Below, in pieces: positions 30,603 through 40,873 of a stretch of DNA of 64,000 nucleotides. This stretch comes from Blasia pusilla (lineage: Eukaryota; Marchantiophyta; Marchantiopsida; Blasiales): assembly GCA_050084515.1 (NCBI GenBank), contig CM114273.1, positions 28,334,001-28,398,000 on the forward strand. The letters are read 5' to 3'. The first letter of the stretch is position 1; each line of letters starts with the position of its first letter. A program made the translations under genes and the position numbers. The notes under the pieces are model-generated. The model had not been told where the DNA came from. It was given only the letters and a program-made list of their open reading frames with translations, and did not search any database.

Positions 30603-33320
30603 TTTTGTAGGAATTGAATCCTTTCCTAAAATCTAGCTATTTTATAGTATGGGACTTGTGGGGGGGTTCATTTGCTGACTTGTGCGTGTCTTGGTTCAAT
30701 TGGTTGAGTGTTTTTGGTCGATAGAATTTGATTTTCTTGGTCGGTGTAGGGACACCTGTATATGCTAAATCGCGTCTTCAAGAGGGAGCCAGACACTTGG
30801 TAGCCTTCGATCATTCTTTAGAGCCGATAAATGTAGCATTCTACTTTCGAGAAGGGAGAGATTGAACCGGATCGTTTGCTATTTTGACGGCGGAGCAAGT
30901 GGAGTGGAGCGAGTCGAGGTGCTGGAATTGCAGCGGAAATCCGATCCAAAACTGTAGCAGCTACTAGCCGAGGAGAGAAAACTGGATTACACCTACTAGC
31001 CGAGGAGGGTGGCCAGCAAACTCTAATCGCATGGCGGGAACGACAATTTTCAAAGGTAATTTCAGGAGATTTTTACTCTCCTCAGGCTCATCCATGGTTG
31101 CAGCAATGTCCCTGACTCGGATCCTGTTTGGCTGTCCCTAACTTGGATCCTGCTCAAATGTGTTCACCCGAGTGCTCACTGCGCATAGGTTCATGCGCCA
31201 GTAAATACCAACGACACTTATTGGCAGAGATTTGTCCACGCCGCGATCGAACAATTCCTTCATATTTAACTTCCTATCTCTCCAAACTCCGAGGAGTCTT
31301 CAAGAGACTATTGTCAGTGGCTTATTCTCGAGTACCCATGGGTCATACACCTCGGGTTCATATGGGTGTCCCACTGTGAAGAGAACGCCAACATCAACTC
31401 TACATGTGCAAGAATTGGAGACCTAAAGTCTACTTTTTGCGTGCGCCACATCCAAGAGATTGCATGCTCTCAATCCAACTACGCTTCAATTTGTACTCTT
31501 TTGGAAGAGTACAGATTCAAACATTTGTTGCTGCCCACAAAATGATTGGAATCTATAGTTCCTTTGGTTAGACCCTACTGTTCACGTTTGTCTCCATGAG
31601 TTGTGTTCTTGAGTGCACGAAGATGGAGGTCTAGAAATCATGGATCCGAAGGCAGACGTGTAGTATCTGGAGTTCTTTTATAAGTCCACCGGGCCATCGA
31701 CTTGTCACTTGAGTAGACTACATTAAATGTGTGCTTCAGAATCTAAACGTGACTTTCTCTCAACAAACTAAAGGTCCAGCCTTCTCCCGCACAGTGTTTT
31801 TTTCCTAGAGCTGACATGTAATTCTGGATTTTTATTGCTATTTTTCATCGAGGCTTTGGGCATGCACATAAGCATGTGCCAAAGACTGGCTAACTACTAT
31901 AATGCAACGTGGGTGAATTGCACGGACACGCTTGTACTAGAGTTTGCACATAATGGTATGATGACCCTCAATTTCCACTCTGTGAAATTGATTGTGCTAG
32001 CAATCAAGCAAATGCAATGTATTTGTCATGAACTGGATCCGTACACAATAATAGGGAATCGAGCTCACATTGAGTGCAGAATTGTCTCCTAAACTTTGCA
32101 GAGGCTTTACACTACTCCGCCATTTAATCAATTCTACACAATCTTCTGAACCAATTTCATTGCTCCAGTGTCTATCATCTGCCCTAAATTTAAAAGAGTA
32201 GGTTGAAGAGTTTCAAAGCTAGAGTACAATCCTTTGAAGAGGATTCCTCTTCCTCCATTGTCTAAAATTTCACGTCAATTTAACAGAAGTGGACTCGAGC
32301 GAAGTTGACAATGCCTTGTTCTCCTTGTTATTAGGTATGCTAAGTTTTCCAGTTATCCTTTGCCCACGCTTGTGAAATCTTGTCATTGCCAAAGTTGGTG
32401 ATATGTACAAGGCCTTGAAACCTCTGGACATGGTGTAGGATGCTGTAGATATCTTGCTCACAAAAAACAAATGTCTTTCCAAATTCGAGATAATTGAGGA
32501 GTGGATGGAGCCTAAATCTTTGGAGTTCTGCTCTATCCGATTCCTCTCCACCTTTGGTGGATATCATAATTTCATACACTCCCTTGTGACGAGTGTGCGA
32601 AGTGAGTGGCTTTACAGAAAAAGGGGTTTCTCCTTTGAAGAAGTAACTTTCACTGCCCAAGTCACCTTTGTCAATCACAACATTGCCATTATTTACCTGA
32701 ATCGGTCCAACCATCCTCAATGCTCGTTCCAAAACCCATCAAGTTAATTTAACTCCAGCAGCAGGTAAACCGTGGCAAAGAAATCAAAAAGGTTACCAAT
32801 TGTAAAAGTGCCGAAAATTATTTTGCCACTTGATCCTCGTGTTGTCCTCTGACAAGCTACGTGAATGTCTCATGAACATCATCCTCATCCTCCTCAAACC
32901 TTTATGCTAGAGTTGAAAGCTTTTCTAGTAGCTGATCACAATATTGATGGATGTCGAAAGGGGGACGGGAATCCTGCATTCCAACGACAGACAAGCTTTC
33001 ACATCAGAGACAAGAAGATGTTCGACTAACCTCTCACCTTGTTTCTCTCCCATATTTTCTGAGTTGGTGACACCGAAACTGTCCAAACACATTCAGCAGC
33101 CTAGAACTGTACCTCCAACCTACCTAGCTCGGCTCTGTATGCGGAACAATACAAAATGTGTGTTACGCCGCAGCGGCTGTCTATCACTCTATTTCTCTTT
33201 GACTAAGAAATTTGACATACAATACTGTATCGAAAGAAAATAACATTCCATTACAAAATCAGACTCAATTCGGCCATGTGGAATTATAGTGATATTCTAT
33301 TACAACGTGGGGTCTTTTGC
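30603..33320. other. Mostly unassigned sequence
   Basis: Apart from the frame described at 32340-32732 I see no gene. Many short frames on both strands lack signatures, and no RNA gene was recognised. Confidence 0.4.
32340..32732 (-). pseudogene. Unrecognised protein-like frame, possible exon or gene remnant
   Basis: The minus strand is open for 130 codons without an ATG at its start. The translation is protein-like, with mixed hydrophobic and charged residues (SYFFKGETPFSVKPLTSH, YEIMISTKGGEESDRAEL, LHPLLNYLEFGKTFVF, GLVHITNFGNDKISQAW). A possible donor (CAG|GTAAAT) lies after LRMVGPIQ, near the left end of the frame. A neighbouring frame (32270-32551) takes over in another phase near the 3' end, which suggests either splicing or a frameshift. 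I cannot name the family. Confidence 0.3.
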
Positions 33321-33328
33321 AAGTTAAG

Positions 33329-33364
33329 TTTTGACGTGGTGCATGGCACGAGCATTCTTACTAG
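33329..33364 (+). mobile_element. Helitron-like 3' terminus
   Basis: GTGCATGGCAC forms a short hairpin followed about 10 nt later by CTAG (33361-33364). This repeats the 3' terminal block seen at 33611-33635 and 33863-33890. The matching 5' end is not clear. Confidence 0.45.
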
Positions 33365-33610
33365 TTATATTATAATTTGAGGAGGGAGGTATCACTTTAT
33401 TTAGTAGCTCCCTTCTTGAAGAAGTGAAGCCCTCCGTTAAAAGGAAGTCTCCTTGCAAGAACACTTGAAAATAGTGGATGGAATTGATATCCAAAACTTT
33501 GGTAAATAAATCCAAAGATGATGCTCGCCAATCTTTTTTTAAGTCTCAAACTTGGTAAATAACCTTTCCAATAGTATATTTGTCAATTCAATAGTAGTCC
33601 AAAGTTCATT

Positions 33611-33890
33611 TGTGCATTGCACGAGCACCAGCTAGTCTATATTATTCTAGGAGAGTGCCTTCTTGATTTGCAAACATCTGTATGCTTGACATGTGGCACT
33701 TGGGCAGCAAGAAAATATTATGAGTGTTGGAGAATCTATATTATTCTAGGAGAGTGCTTTCTTGATTGGCAAACATGTATGCTTGACATGTGGCACTTGG
33801 GCAGCAAGAAAATATTTTCCATATTATGGGCAGCAAATTTTTTTCGAATTAGGCCCTTCCCTCTCGTGCATGGCACGAGCTGTACACTAG
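33611..33890 (+). mobile_element. Head-to-tail Helitron-like copies
   Basis: A 3' end (GTGCATTGCACGAG hairpin, CTAG at 33632-33635) abuts a new 5' end (TCTATATTATTC) at 33636. That copy runs 99 bp and is then interrupted by a second 5' end at 33735. The second copy is complete at 156 bp, with the hairpin CTCGTGC-ATG-GCACGAG at 33863-33879 and CTAG at 33887-33890. The first 99 bp of the two copies are nearly identical. No inverted ends are present. Tandem head-to-tail joins are known for rolling-circle elements. Confidence 0.6.
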
Positions 33891-34360
33891 TAATGATATT
33901 GATGGGTAATCCCCGAGTGAAGCCTATCTTTTGGTTAAATATTTTATTTAAATTATTATTGGAGATAGCTTTCTTAGCAACAAACAGTTTGTTTGTTTAA
34001 GAATATTCTCTCAATTGATTTTCTATTATTTAGTATTATTTCTTATTATGACATTTGTCTCATCTAATAAGACATGCCTTTGCTCTAATTAAATTAAAGA
34101 AAGACATGTTCATCTACTCATATTTTATAGTAGTATAATGCCATATTAATCACAAATGTATTTTTTCACCGCTACGTGCTCATTCAATCCACTACATTTT
34201 TATCATGAGTAATTGTAGTCTAGACCATTTATTGATAAGTAATTGTTGACTTAACTTTCCATTTTGAATGGATATAGCTCCTCTTACAAGTCATGTTTTT
34301 CCTCTTATATATTACACTTGCATTCCTAATTTTCCTCCAAACTACAATGAATAATTCTCA

Positions 34361-34754
34361 TCTATATTATTATGAGAGAGTGCTTTCTTGATTTGCAAAC
34401 ACTTCTATGTGTGACATGTGACAACTGGGCAACAAAAAATGTTTCACATGTTATGAGCAGTAAGAAAAAAATTGTGTGCGGCATCATTCATCTATTTTCT
34501 TTTAATTAATTTTAAATAGTTAATTAGTATTATTAAATTTAACTCTTTATGAAAAGAATAAATGAATAGAATTATTAAAACTTTCCCTCATTTTACCCTT
34601 TAGCTTGCAATAAAATAAAATAAATTTATAGACTTCATTATCCATCTACTTCATGCAAGAATTTCACAATGGACTAACATCCTTAACAATATGATGATAT
34701 CCAAAAAATAACCGAGTATTCTTATACTATTTAATATACATAGCTTTTAACTAG
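34361..34754 (+). mobile_element. Helitron-like 5' end, 3' end uncertain
   Basis: A|TCTATATTATTATGAGAGAG, followed by a TTTCTTGATTTGCAAACA block, matches the 5' part of the 33.7-kb copy. A CTAGT occurs at 34751, but the usual hairpin before it is not visible, so the right boundary is a guess. Confidence 0.35.
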
Positions 34755-34980
34755 TGAACTCCATATATGTCGCCGCATACGCGGTTTTTTCATGTCCGTC
34801 TCGGTGTATTTAGCTTCGAGACTCATGCACATTTCTTCCCTATAATTGACCGGATAGTTCTATCGCGTAGCACCCGGCGATGCAAAACTGAAAAGTCCCG
34901 GACTCCCGGGGACTAGACTTCAGATCAGACACTGTGGCAGCTTGTCTCTTCTACTCGTACACTCGCACAGATTCTGCCTC

Positions 34981-35484
34981 TTCCGACAATTGGACAGATA
35001 GACCGGAGTATTCGGTCAACTTGTGTGATCCTGTCTCTTCACAACGCATGGCCGTCTCCGGCGCGCATACGACGAAAACCTCACCGGACTCCGTCCACCC
35101 ATGGCCGGACGGCTAGTGCGGGCTGCCATACCGGCTAGTGTCCAATCACGGGCCAGACCTCAATGAAAAGTAGCTTTTCCCGAGTCTCCCCAAAAGCCAC
35201 GTTTGAAGCACTTTCTATTTTAGTTTCCTCTACCGGCGTACAAAAGTCGCCTGTTAAGAGTTGACCTCCCCGGAAGGTCGCCCCGTCGAGGGAGGAGACG
35301 TCCGGACGACGCAAAAACGCAGATAGATGGTGCTACATCCATCTGCGGTTTTCCATTTGCATTGCATTTGCGTTTTTACATCCATCCGCGTTTCTGCAGA
35401 TGGATGTGACGCCATCTATCTGCATTTTGGAAATGGACTGGTTCCGACACTTGGACAGAATGACCGGAGCGTTCGGTCAACTTG
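34981..35484. repeat. 43-bp imperfect direct repeats 460 bp apart
   Basis: TTCCGACA-TTGGACAGA, followed by GACCGGAG and TTCGGTCAACTTG, occurs at 34981-35023 and again at 35442-35484, with about five differences. The GC-rich stretch between them includes the fold-back element at 35313-35428. The repeats may be ends of a decayed element or an old duplication. Confidence 0.75.
35313..35428. mobile_element. 116-bp fold-back (MITE-like) element
   Basis: The left arm 35313-35348 (AAACGCAGATAGATGG, then ACATCCATCTGC) and the right arm 35394-35428 (GCAGATGGATGT, then CCATCTATCTGCATTTT) are inverted repeats of about 35 bp with a few mismatches. Each arm itself contains near-inverted GCAGAT/ATCTGC words. 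There is no coding capacity, and no target duplication could be confirmed. Confidence 0.7.
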
Positions 35485-36243
35485 CCGCGGGCATATATGG
35501 AGTACAGGCCGGCCAGTCCAGGAGGCCCAGAAGGCGCGCGATGGACGGAGTCTCCTCAGTGCTCACTATCTTGTTCTGGTCATTAGGGCGGGGAACTCGG
35601 AGGCTCTGAATTCCTCACGGCGCGGGGACGTCGGTGTGCGCTCAGCGCTTTTGTGCGCGTACGAGTCCGAGCTAGTGTGAATTGAGCATTTTGACTTCAA
35701 ATCGGTTTTCAACTGGAGGTCGTCTCACGCGTTTTGAACGCGGACCATCGGAGGGGAAGAATTCTGCCTGGAAAGAGGTGATAGACGCCAGCAATATGGA
35801 TCTGCGCGGAATCAACCCTCGAGTTGGAGAAACCTGGTCAACATCCTACTTTCTAATTGACTAAATTGTGTATCCTGATGGCATGCATGAGTGTTCGAGC
35901 ATCCACTTCCCTAAGGTCCTGCGTCCGAGGGTGAGTTCGACGATTTGAGAGTAAATTCCACCAAGGAGAAGGACTTCTATTCAGCGACGCAGTCCGATCG
36001 AGAGGTGGAACTGCTCTTCCCTTAATTTAATGGTGCGGGGAACTATCTTAACGGTTGCTTGTGGAAGCTTGTGCTGCATGTGAGTAATTAATCGATTAGA
36101 AGATTCATCGACAGCTGAGATTGAACGGATTTCCGACTGCAGGACACAAGGGGAAATTGTACTCATGAACAGATAGATACCGAGAATTGGACTCTCAAAC
36201 ATTTTGGTGCTACTCTTGCCTGTCGAGATCTTGGTACCACACG
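35485..36243. other. Upstream region of the elongin-C-like gene
   Basis: No gene is recognised. Frames at 35327-35680 and 35682-35864 (plus) and 35981-36364 (minus) have no signature. Upstream exons of the following gene could lie here. Confidence 0.35.
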
Positions 36244-36777
36244 ATGTTGTCCATGGTTTACAGGTCAGAAAGCGGTGATCGGAATAATCACACGAATCAT
36301 CTGTTCCAAAGTAGGAGCGAATCGGCCGCGATTTCGGATGAGAATCCCCAGAAACTGAGACCACGACAATCGATAAGTCTCGTTACAGCGCCGAAAATTA
36401 GAGAAATCTTCCTATCGAGCCGAGACGGAAGGAGATTTGCTATACCTGTCGCCTTTGGTGAACAGCTATCATCTCGAATCCGACAATACATTGAAAGCCT
36501 GGAGTATGAAATTCGCAACATGGGGCGGTACGAGAGCTTAGACTATTCCAACCGACAGTCGCTGGAAATTCCCTGTTCCACGGATGTACTGAAGGTTCTG
36601 GTGGAGTTCTTTGCAGCGAAAGTACAATTGGAGTTAGAAGCCGCTCGAGATGAGGTTCACATGAGCGAAGAGGAGCAGAACGAGCATTGGAGGGACTACT
36701 TTTACGTCCGTATCGCATGGCGAATGGATCTCGACACTTTCGCCGATGAAACTCTCAAGGTATGGGAGTCTTCGTGA
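36244..36777 (+). CDS. Elongin-C/SKP1-like BTB/POZ-fold protein
   Basis: From the ATG at 36244 the frame gives 177 residues. The fold signature begins near residue 70: IFLSSRDGRRFAIPVAFGEQ (strand with S-x-DG), SSRIRQYIESLEYE, then SLEIPCSTDVLKVLVEFFAAKV and AWRMDLDTFADETLKV at the end. This matches the elongin-C/SKP1 order: DG strand, helix, I-P hinge with VL, then an LL-x-AA-x-FLD-like end. Such proteins are adaptors in cullin E3 ligases. The N-terminal 65 residues are Ser/Asn/Arg-rich and unassigned. An acceptor-like TTTACAG just after the ATG and a GTATGG donor near the end mean that upstream or downstream exons are possible. Confidence 0.55.
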   Translation: MLSMVYRSESGDRNNHTNHLFQSRSESAAISDENPQKLRPRQSISLVTAPKIREIFLSSRDGRRFAIPVAFGEQLSSRIRQYIESLEYEIRNMGRYESLDYSNRQSLEIPCSTDVLKVLVEFFAAKVQLELEAARDEVHMSEEEQNEHWRDYFYVRIAWRMDLDTFADETLKVWESS

Positions 36778-38713
36778 CGACACGCCAAAGTTACTGTAGA
36801 GACTTTCGTGGATTTTATTTCTTGAAGGTCAATTCGTTTTCGATATTTCTTCACTTGCGGATGATCTATAATACTCAAATAGATTCCACCGAAGTAGGTG
36901 ACTTCTAGAGCGTCACGGCCGATATTGTCCCATTAATTTCTTCCTGTCGGATTTCTAAACCGCTATCTGATATTCTAACTTTCTCGTTCACTTTTTGATC
37001 CATCGCTTACATGTAGGTGGCTATTTTTCTCCGCATGAGGAGCTTATACGAACTGCTGAGATGTTGTTTCCGCTTGAAATTTCACGACCTGGATTACGAA
37101 ACCATAGAATCCAGGTCGTGAAATTTCAAGCGACCTGGATTCTATGGTCGCTTGAAATTTCACGACCATAGAATCCAGAACCCTTTCTAGAAAGCTTACG
37201 CGATAGTTTCCTCTATCCCGGGGCAAAATCAAAGAAAGCTTACACGGTAGCCCAAGTATTCGAGTTTTGAACGATGTGTTCCTCTCTTAGCAAGGAAGCC
37301 TTTCACCGTCGGAGATCCACAAATTTTTGGTGCAGAGAGAGCAGCAAAAGCTATCGGTCGACCCAGAACCCCAGAAATTCATCGAGTTTGATCCCACTGG
37401 AAGCGAAGGTTGCTATTTGGACGCTAGAGGACGTTCCTGAATTCCGGATGAACATGGGGAGGAATTCCTTCATCCCCATATTCGATTTCGGGAGCGAAGA
37501 TAGGAGCGCTGATCAGTGGGACTGGATCAGCCTTCGTGGAGTTGTCTGATCCGAGTCTGAGAGTGCGATGCTATCAGTATGCTAATGGAGGAATTCGCCA
37601 TGGATGTACACAATCGCACGTTCACGGTGTCGACCTTCCCCGACGCACCTTGACTTATCGAAGCTTGTAGTGGTGGTAGAGGATTAATTGTTAAGGACAA
37701 GGTTACCCGGGTGATAGCTCTGAAGGTGGGAAACAAAATGACCAGGTGATTCTCTGCATCTCAAGTATTCTCTTACGGGATGAGTACTTTGTAAAGAAGA
37801 GAGGCGGGGTGATGTTCGATAACTTTCAGCGAGGCGACTAATGTTTCTTCAATTTTCTGGCAACATTGAGTCATGGAGTGCTAGAGCGGATGAAGGTGGA
37901 CACATCCTCAAGTTGTCGGATTTAGAAAAACTTGGAACCTCCCGAAGAGCAACTTGTTTTGTTAGTGAAGTTCATAGAACCAAAGGGTATCAGAAACGCG
38001 CCCGGAATGAAGACGGATTTGAGAAATGGGTGGGCAGGTTGAGAAAAGGTATTCAATGTCGCGATTACAAATCAGAGTTCAATTTTGCCTGAGTGTATTA
38101 TAGAGTGAGAATGAGAATTTTGAGTTTCGATGGGGCACCTTCACTTCTGAACAATGAAGGGCGCGGAATCGTAGAAAGACGAAGATTAGTAGACATGAGT
38201 TCCGAAGAGAGTAGATTTTTAAAAATGTAAATTTCAGGTCAGGGTTCAATCTGCTTCAGAAGTAATGAGTTTTGTGTATATTATGGGATGCTGGTTAGGT
38301 GATATGTACCAGCATATGTAAAACTATTGAGCTTAAAGGAGACGTCGAAATTCAAGGAACGTACGCTTTTAGATTGTGAAAAATTGATGGGGAGCTGACG
38401 GCTTCTTCTCGCATTATAGATAACGGTCTCTCTCACGAGGCCCGAGAGTCTCTGACAAAAAATGCTGAACATCTCACGTTTACCCATTTCTACCTCAGAA
38501 TCTTCTTTCCCTGTCCCGTTTCCTTAAGGGTCTGTCATCTTTTTTGTTTCGAGAGATCGCTCTCATTACGTTCCAGTCGTTTTCGATACCTCTTCTCTGA
38601 CATGAGAATTTCCCCTGTGGAAAAGCGCTGTCGAATATTCAGTAAGGGTTTGGTACGACTTTCTCCCTTGGAATTCACGCACATCCGTCGATCGGCCAGA
38701 GCTCGTCATCAAG
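36778..38713. other. Spacer, no recognised gene
   Basis: Plus frames at 37274-37549 and 37841-38092 are 80-90 codons without signatures. The stretch contains the three-arm palindrome at 37071-37167. Confidence 0.4.
37071..37167. repeat. Three alternating 19-bp arms (A, inverted A, A)
   Basis: The word CGCTTGAAATTTCACGACC occurs at 37071-37089 and 37149-37167 in forward orientation. Between them, at 37114-37132, lies its exact reverse complement. The spacers also share inverted words (CTGGATT, ATAGAATCC). Two alternative hairpins can therefore form around the middle arm. Confidence 0.93.
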
Positions 38714-39531
38714 TCATGCCACCACGACATCGATTCTCTTGGGCTTCGCGGGTTCTGGAGGAGGCAGTTTAGGCACAGTAACGGTAAGGACACCATCTTG
38801 GCATGCAGCAGCAATAGAATCCAGGTTGGCGTCGAGTGGAAGGGAAAATTTCCGCATGAACTGCCCGGTCCTGCGTTCCAGTTGGAGATATTTTCCGCCC
38901 TCCGGCTCCTTTCGTTTCCTTTCTCCACTGATGGAGAGTATGTTCTCGTTCTCCAATTGCACCTGGAACATGGACACCACTTATCATGAATACAAACACA
39001 CAAATCATAGAAGTACCAGCATCCAGTTTCTCTAGGATTTCATAGAAATGCACGGCTGCAAGAAGACAGGACTCTGGTTCTTTCTCTCTCTCGTGGATGG
39101 ACGCAGATCATGTTGAACTCGTAATTCTTCGGTTGCAGACGAAGGGGCTTGTGTACATTTGATCCAGTCCTCTGTAGGGAATACTCTTCCATTGACTTGA
39201 CGAGAAATTAAGTTCGGAAGGTTAAGTGCATGATTGGAATTGAGAGCGAGGTGAGCGATGGAGCGAGAGTTTTCTTGAAGACTCGATAGTATTCCACCGG
39301 GAGCGAGGAATCGTGCGGGCGCTCGCTCACCTTCACATCCGCCGACTTCAGCCCCGGCATATCCGCTACGAAGACGTAGGAATCAGGAAACTCTTCCACG
39401 TCCACGGCCGTCCTCGCCATGGCCTTCGTGTCTTGAACATAATTCTGCCTCGGAGTGTTCAACCTTCTGTCCAGATGTATTTCGTCGGGAAGATTCAGCA
39501 GATGCAGAAACGCCATGTTCTCCAGACTCAT
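38714..39531 (-). CDS. Class II cytosolic small heat-shock protein (HSP20), 2 exons
   Basis: Exon 1 is 39331-39531 (67 residues from the ATG) and exon 2 is 38714-38962 (82 residues and stop), joined in phase 0 by a GT-AG intron of 368 bp. The product is 149 residues, about 17 kDa. It shows the class II N-terminal block ([20 protein letters not shown]), the alpha-crystallin domain ([63 protein letters not shown]) and the IxV-type tail KRIDVVVA. Such proteins form oligomers that hold unfolded proteins during heat stress. The intron falls between DVK and VQLENEN, inside the crystallin domain. A perfect heat-shock element lies about 450 bp upstream of the start codon. Confidence 0.93.
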
Positions 39532-39977
39532 CTTCGCAGCGACGCTCTTCTGCACCCTCCCAAGATCACGATCCACCGATTCGAACTCGAGACCACCGCA
39601 CCAGCACCACTCCTTGCGCACTCGGAGGCCCGACAGAATCTCAAGCCTCCGACAAAGTATTCGGACTTTCCGGGATACGCGACTCAGACTTCAGAAGCCC
39701 TACACATGCGAAATTCTCTCGCGCCACAAACCGACAACCGCTAGAGCAAAGAGCAACGACAACAACGATCGCAAGACTCCGTCGCTCCGCGCGCTATCAC
39801 GCTACATATACTCGTGCTCAGCAGGCTCCCTCCAGTCCGTTCCAGTAAGCACGGGGTAGTCTAGAGCAACCGGGACGCGTCCGGCGCGTTCTAGAGACAT
39901 CTAGTAAGAGTGGGAGGAGTTACCCGCCGATTGCAAGGCAAGTTTCTCTTCGGACTCCGGTGTGAGGGGGTGTTGTG

Positions 39978-39990
39978 TTCCAGAACTTTC
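39978..39990. promoter_or_regulatory. Three-unit heat-shock element
   Basis: TTCCAGAACTTTC fits the TTCnnGAAnnTTC consensus with no mismatch. It lies 447 bp upstream of the HSP20 start codon, on the promoter side. A weaker TTCTAGA-type site is near 39890 and a TATATG-like box near 39800. Binding by heat-shock factors is inferred. Confidence 0.65.
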
Positions 39991-40667
39991 ACCGACTCGG
40001 GAGCCGTCGATCACTCGCTCGACGTCACGCAAACGAGCGAGCGAGCTGCACTCCCCCCCCGTCCCTTCAACCGACGCGGAGTCGCACGAGTTCACCCCGC
40101 AGAGAATGAATGAATGGCTTCCGCCACCGAATTGCCGAGTGTGAATCCACGCGACGATCGGCGTAAGCACCAGCACTCCTCGGGTGGATTTCTCTACCAT
40201 TCAAACTACGAAGGTGCACGGGTGAAGTGAAGTAAGACGGTATAAGGTACGGTGGGTTAGACTTCCAATTTTATTTCGTCCCAATAAAACATGGTTGGGA
40301 TGCATGGTCGTACCGATTTTCAAGTAGATATGTGGGGATCTGTCGCAAATGGTGTGGATTCTAATAATAGTGGGAACTCATTACTTCGTTTGGATTCCCC
40401 TATCAAATCCGGACGGAACTGAAATCCTCTATTGTTTGTTTGTGGAGGGTAGAATCTTTTTCGGATTCTAGACAAGTTTTAGAAAGAGAATTGAAGCTTG
40501 GGTTTCTTTTTCTTCCATCATTTTTCACGACTAATCCTTTTTCATTGAGTATGTGATATTTATTTTACCAGGATGGACTGATCATGTTTGTTGTCATTGG
40601 AAAGAGAAACATTTTCTTGAAGTTAGGTTGCCACTCGGCAAGCAAATCAAGAAACACTCTCCAATAA
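39991..40667. other. Distal promoter of HSP20 and spacer
   Basis: No gene is seen. Just before 40667 lies a reverse-oriented Helitron-like 5' block (reverse complement of GGAGAGTGTTTCTTGATTTG), which faces away from the plus-oriented copy that starts at 40668. Confidence 0.4.
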
Positions 40668-40873
40668 TCTATTTATATTATTTTGGGAGAGTGCCTCTTC
40701 ATCTTGCGACCTCTTCTTCTTTTGACATGTGACATTTTCAGCCCATGGGATCGATCGTTTTCTTGACCATTAGGATCGCTCAAAATTGATTTAAAAGGAA
40801 ATCAAGAATTTTGAGAAATAATTAACGTCTTAGGAATTGATTTAAACCCGTGCATGACACGGGCCTATACTAT
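40668..40873 (+). mobile_element. Helitron-like element, about 206 bp
   Basis: It starts A|TCTATTTATATTATTTTGGG with the shared GAGAGTGCC block. It ends after the hairpin CCCGTG-CATGA-CACGGG (40847-40863) and 10 nt later CTAT. The 3' end differs from CTAG in the last base. It is back to back with a truncated minus copy on its left. Confidence 0.55.

Noticed and set aside
38739-39035. Plus-strand 98-codon frame
   Set aside because: It is antisense to HSP20 exon 2, whose coding is certain.
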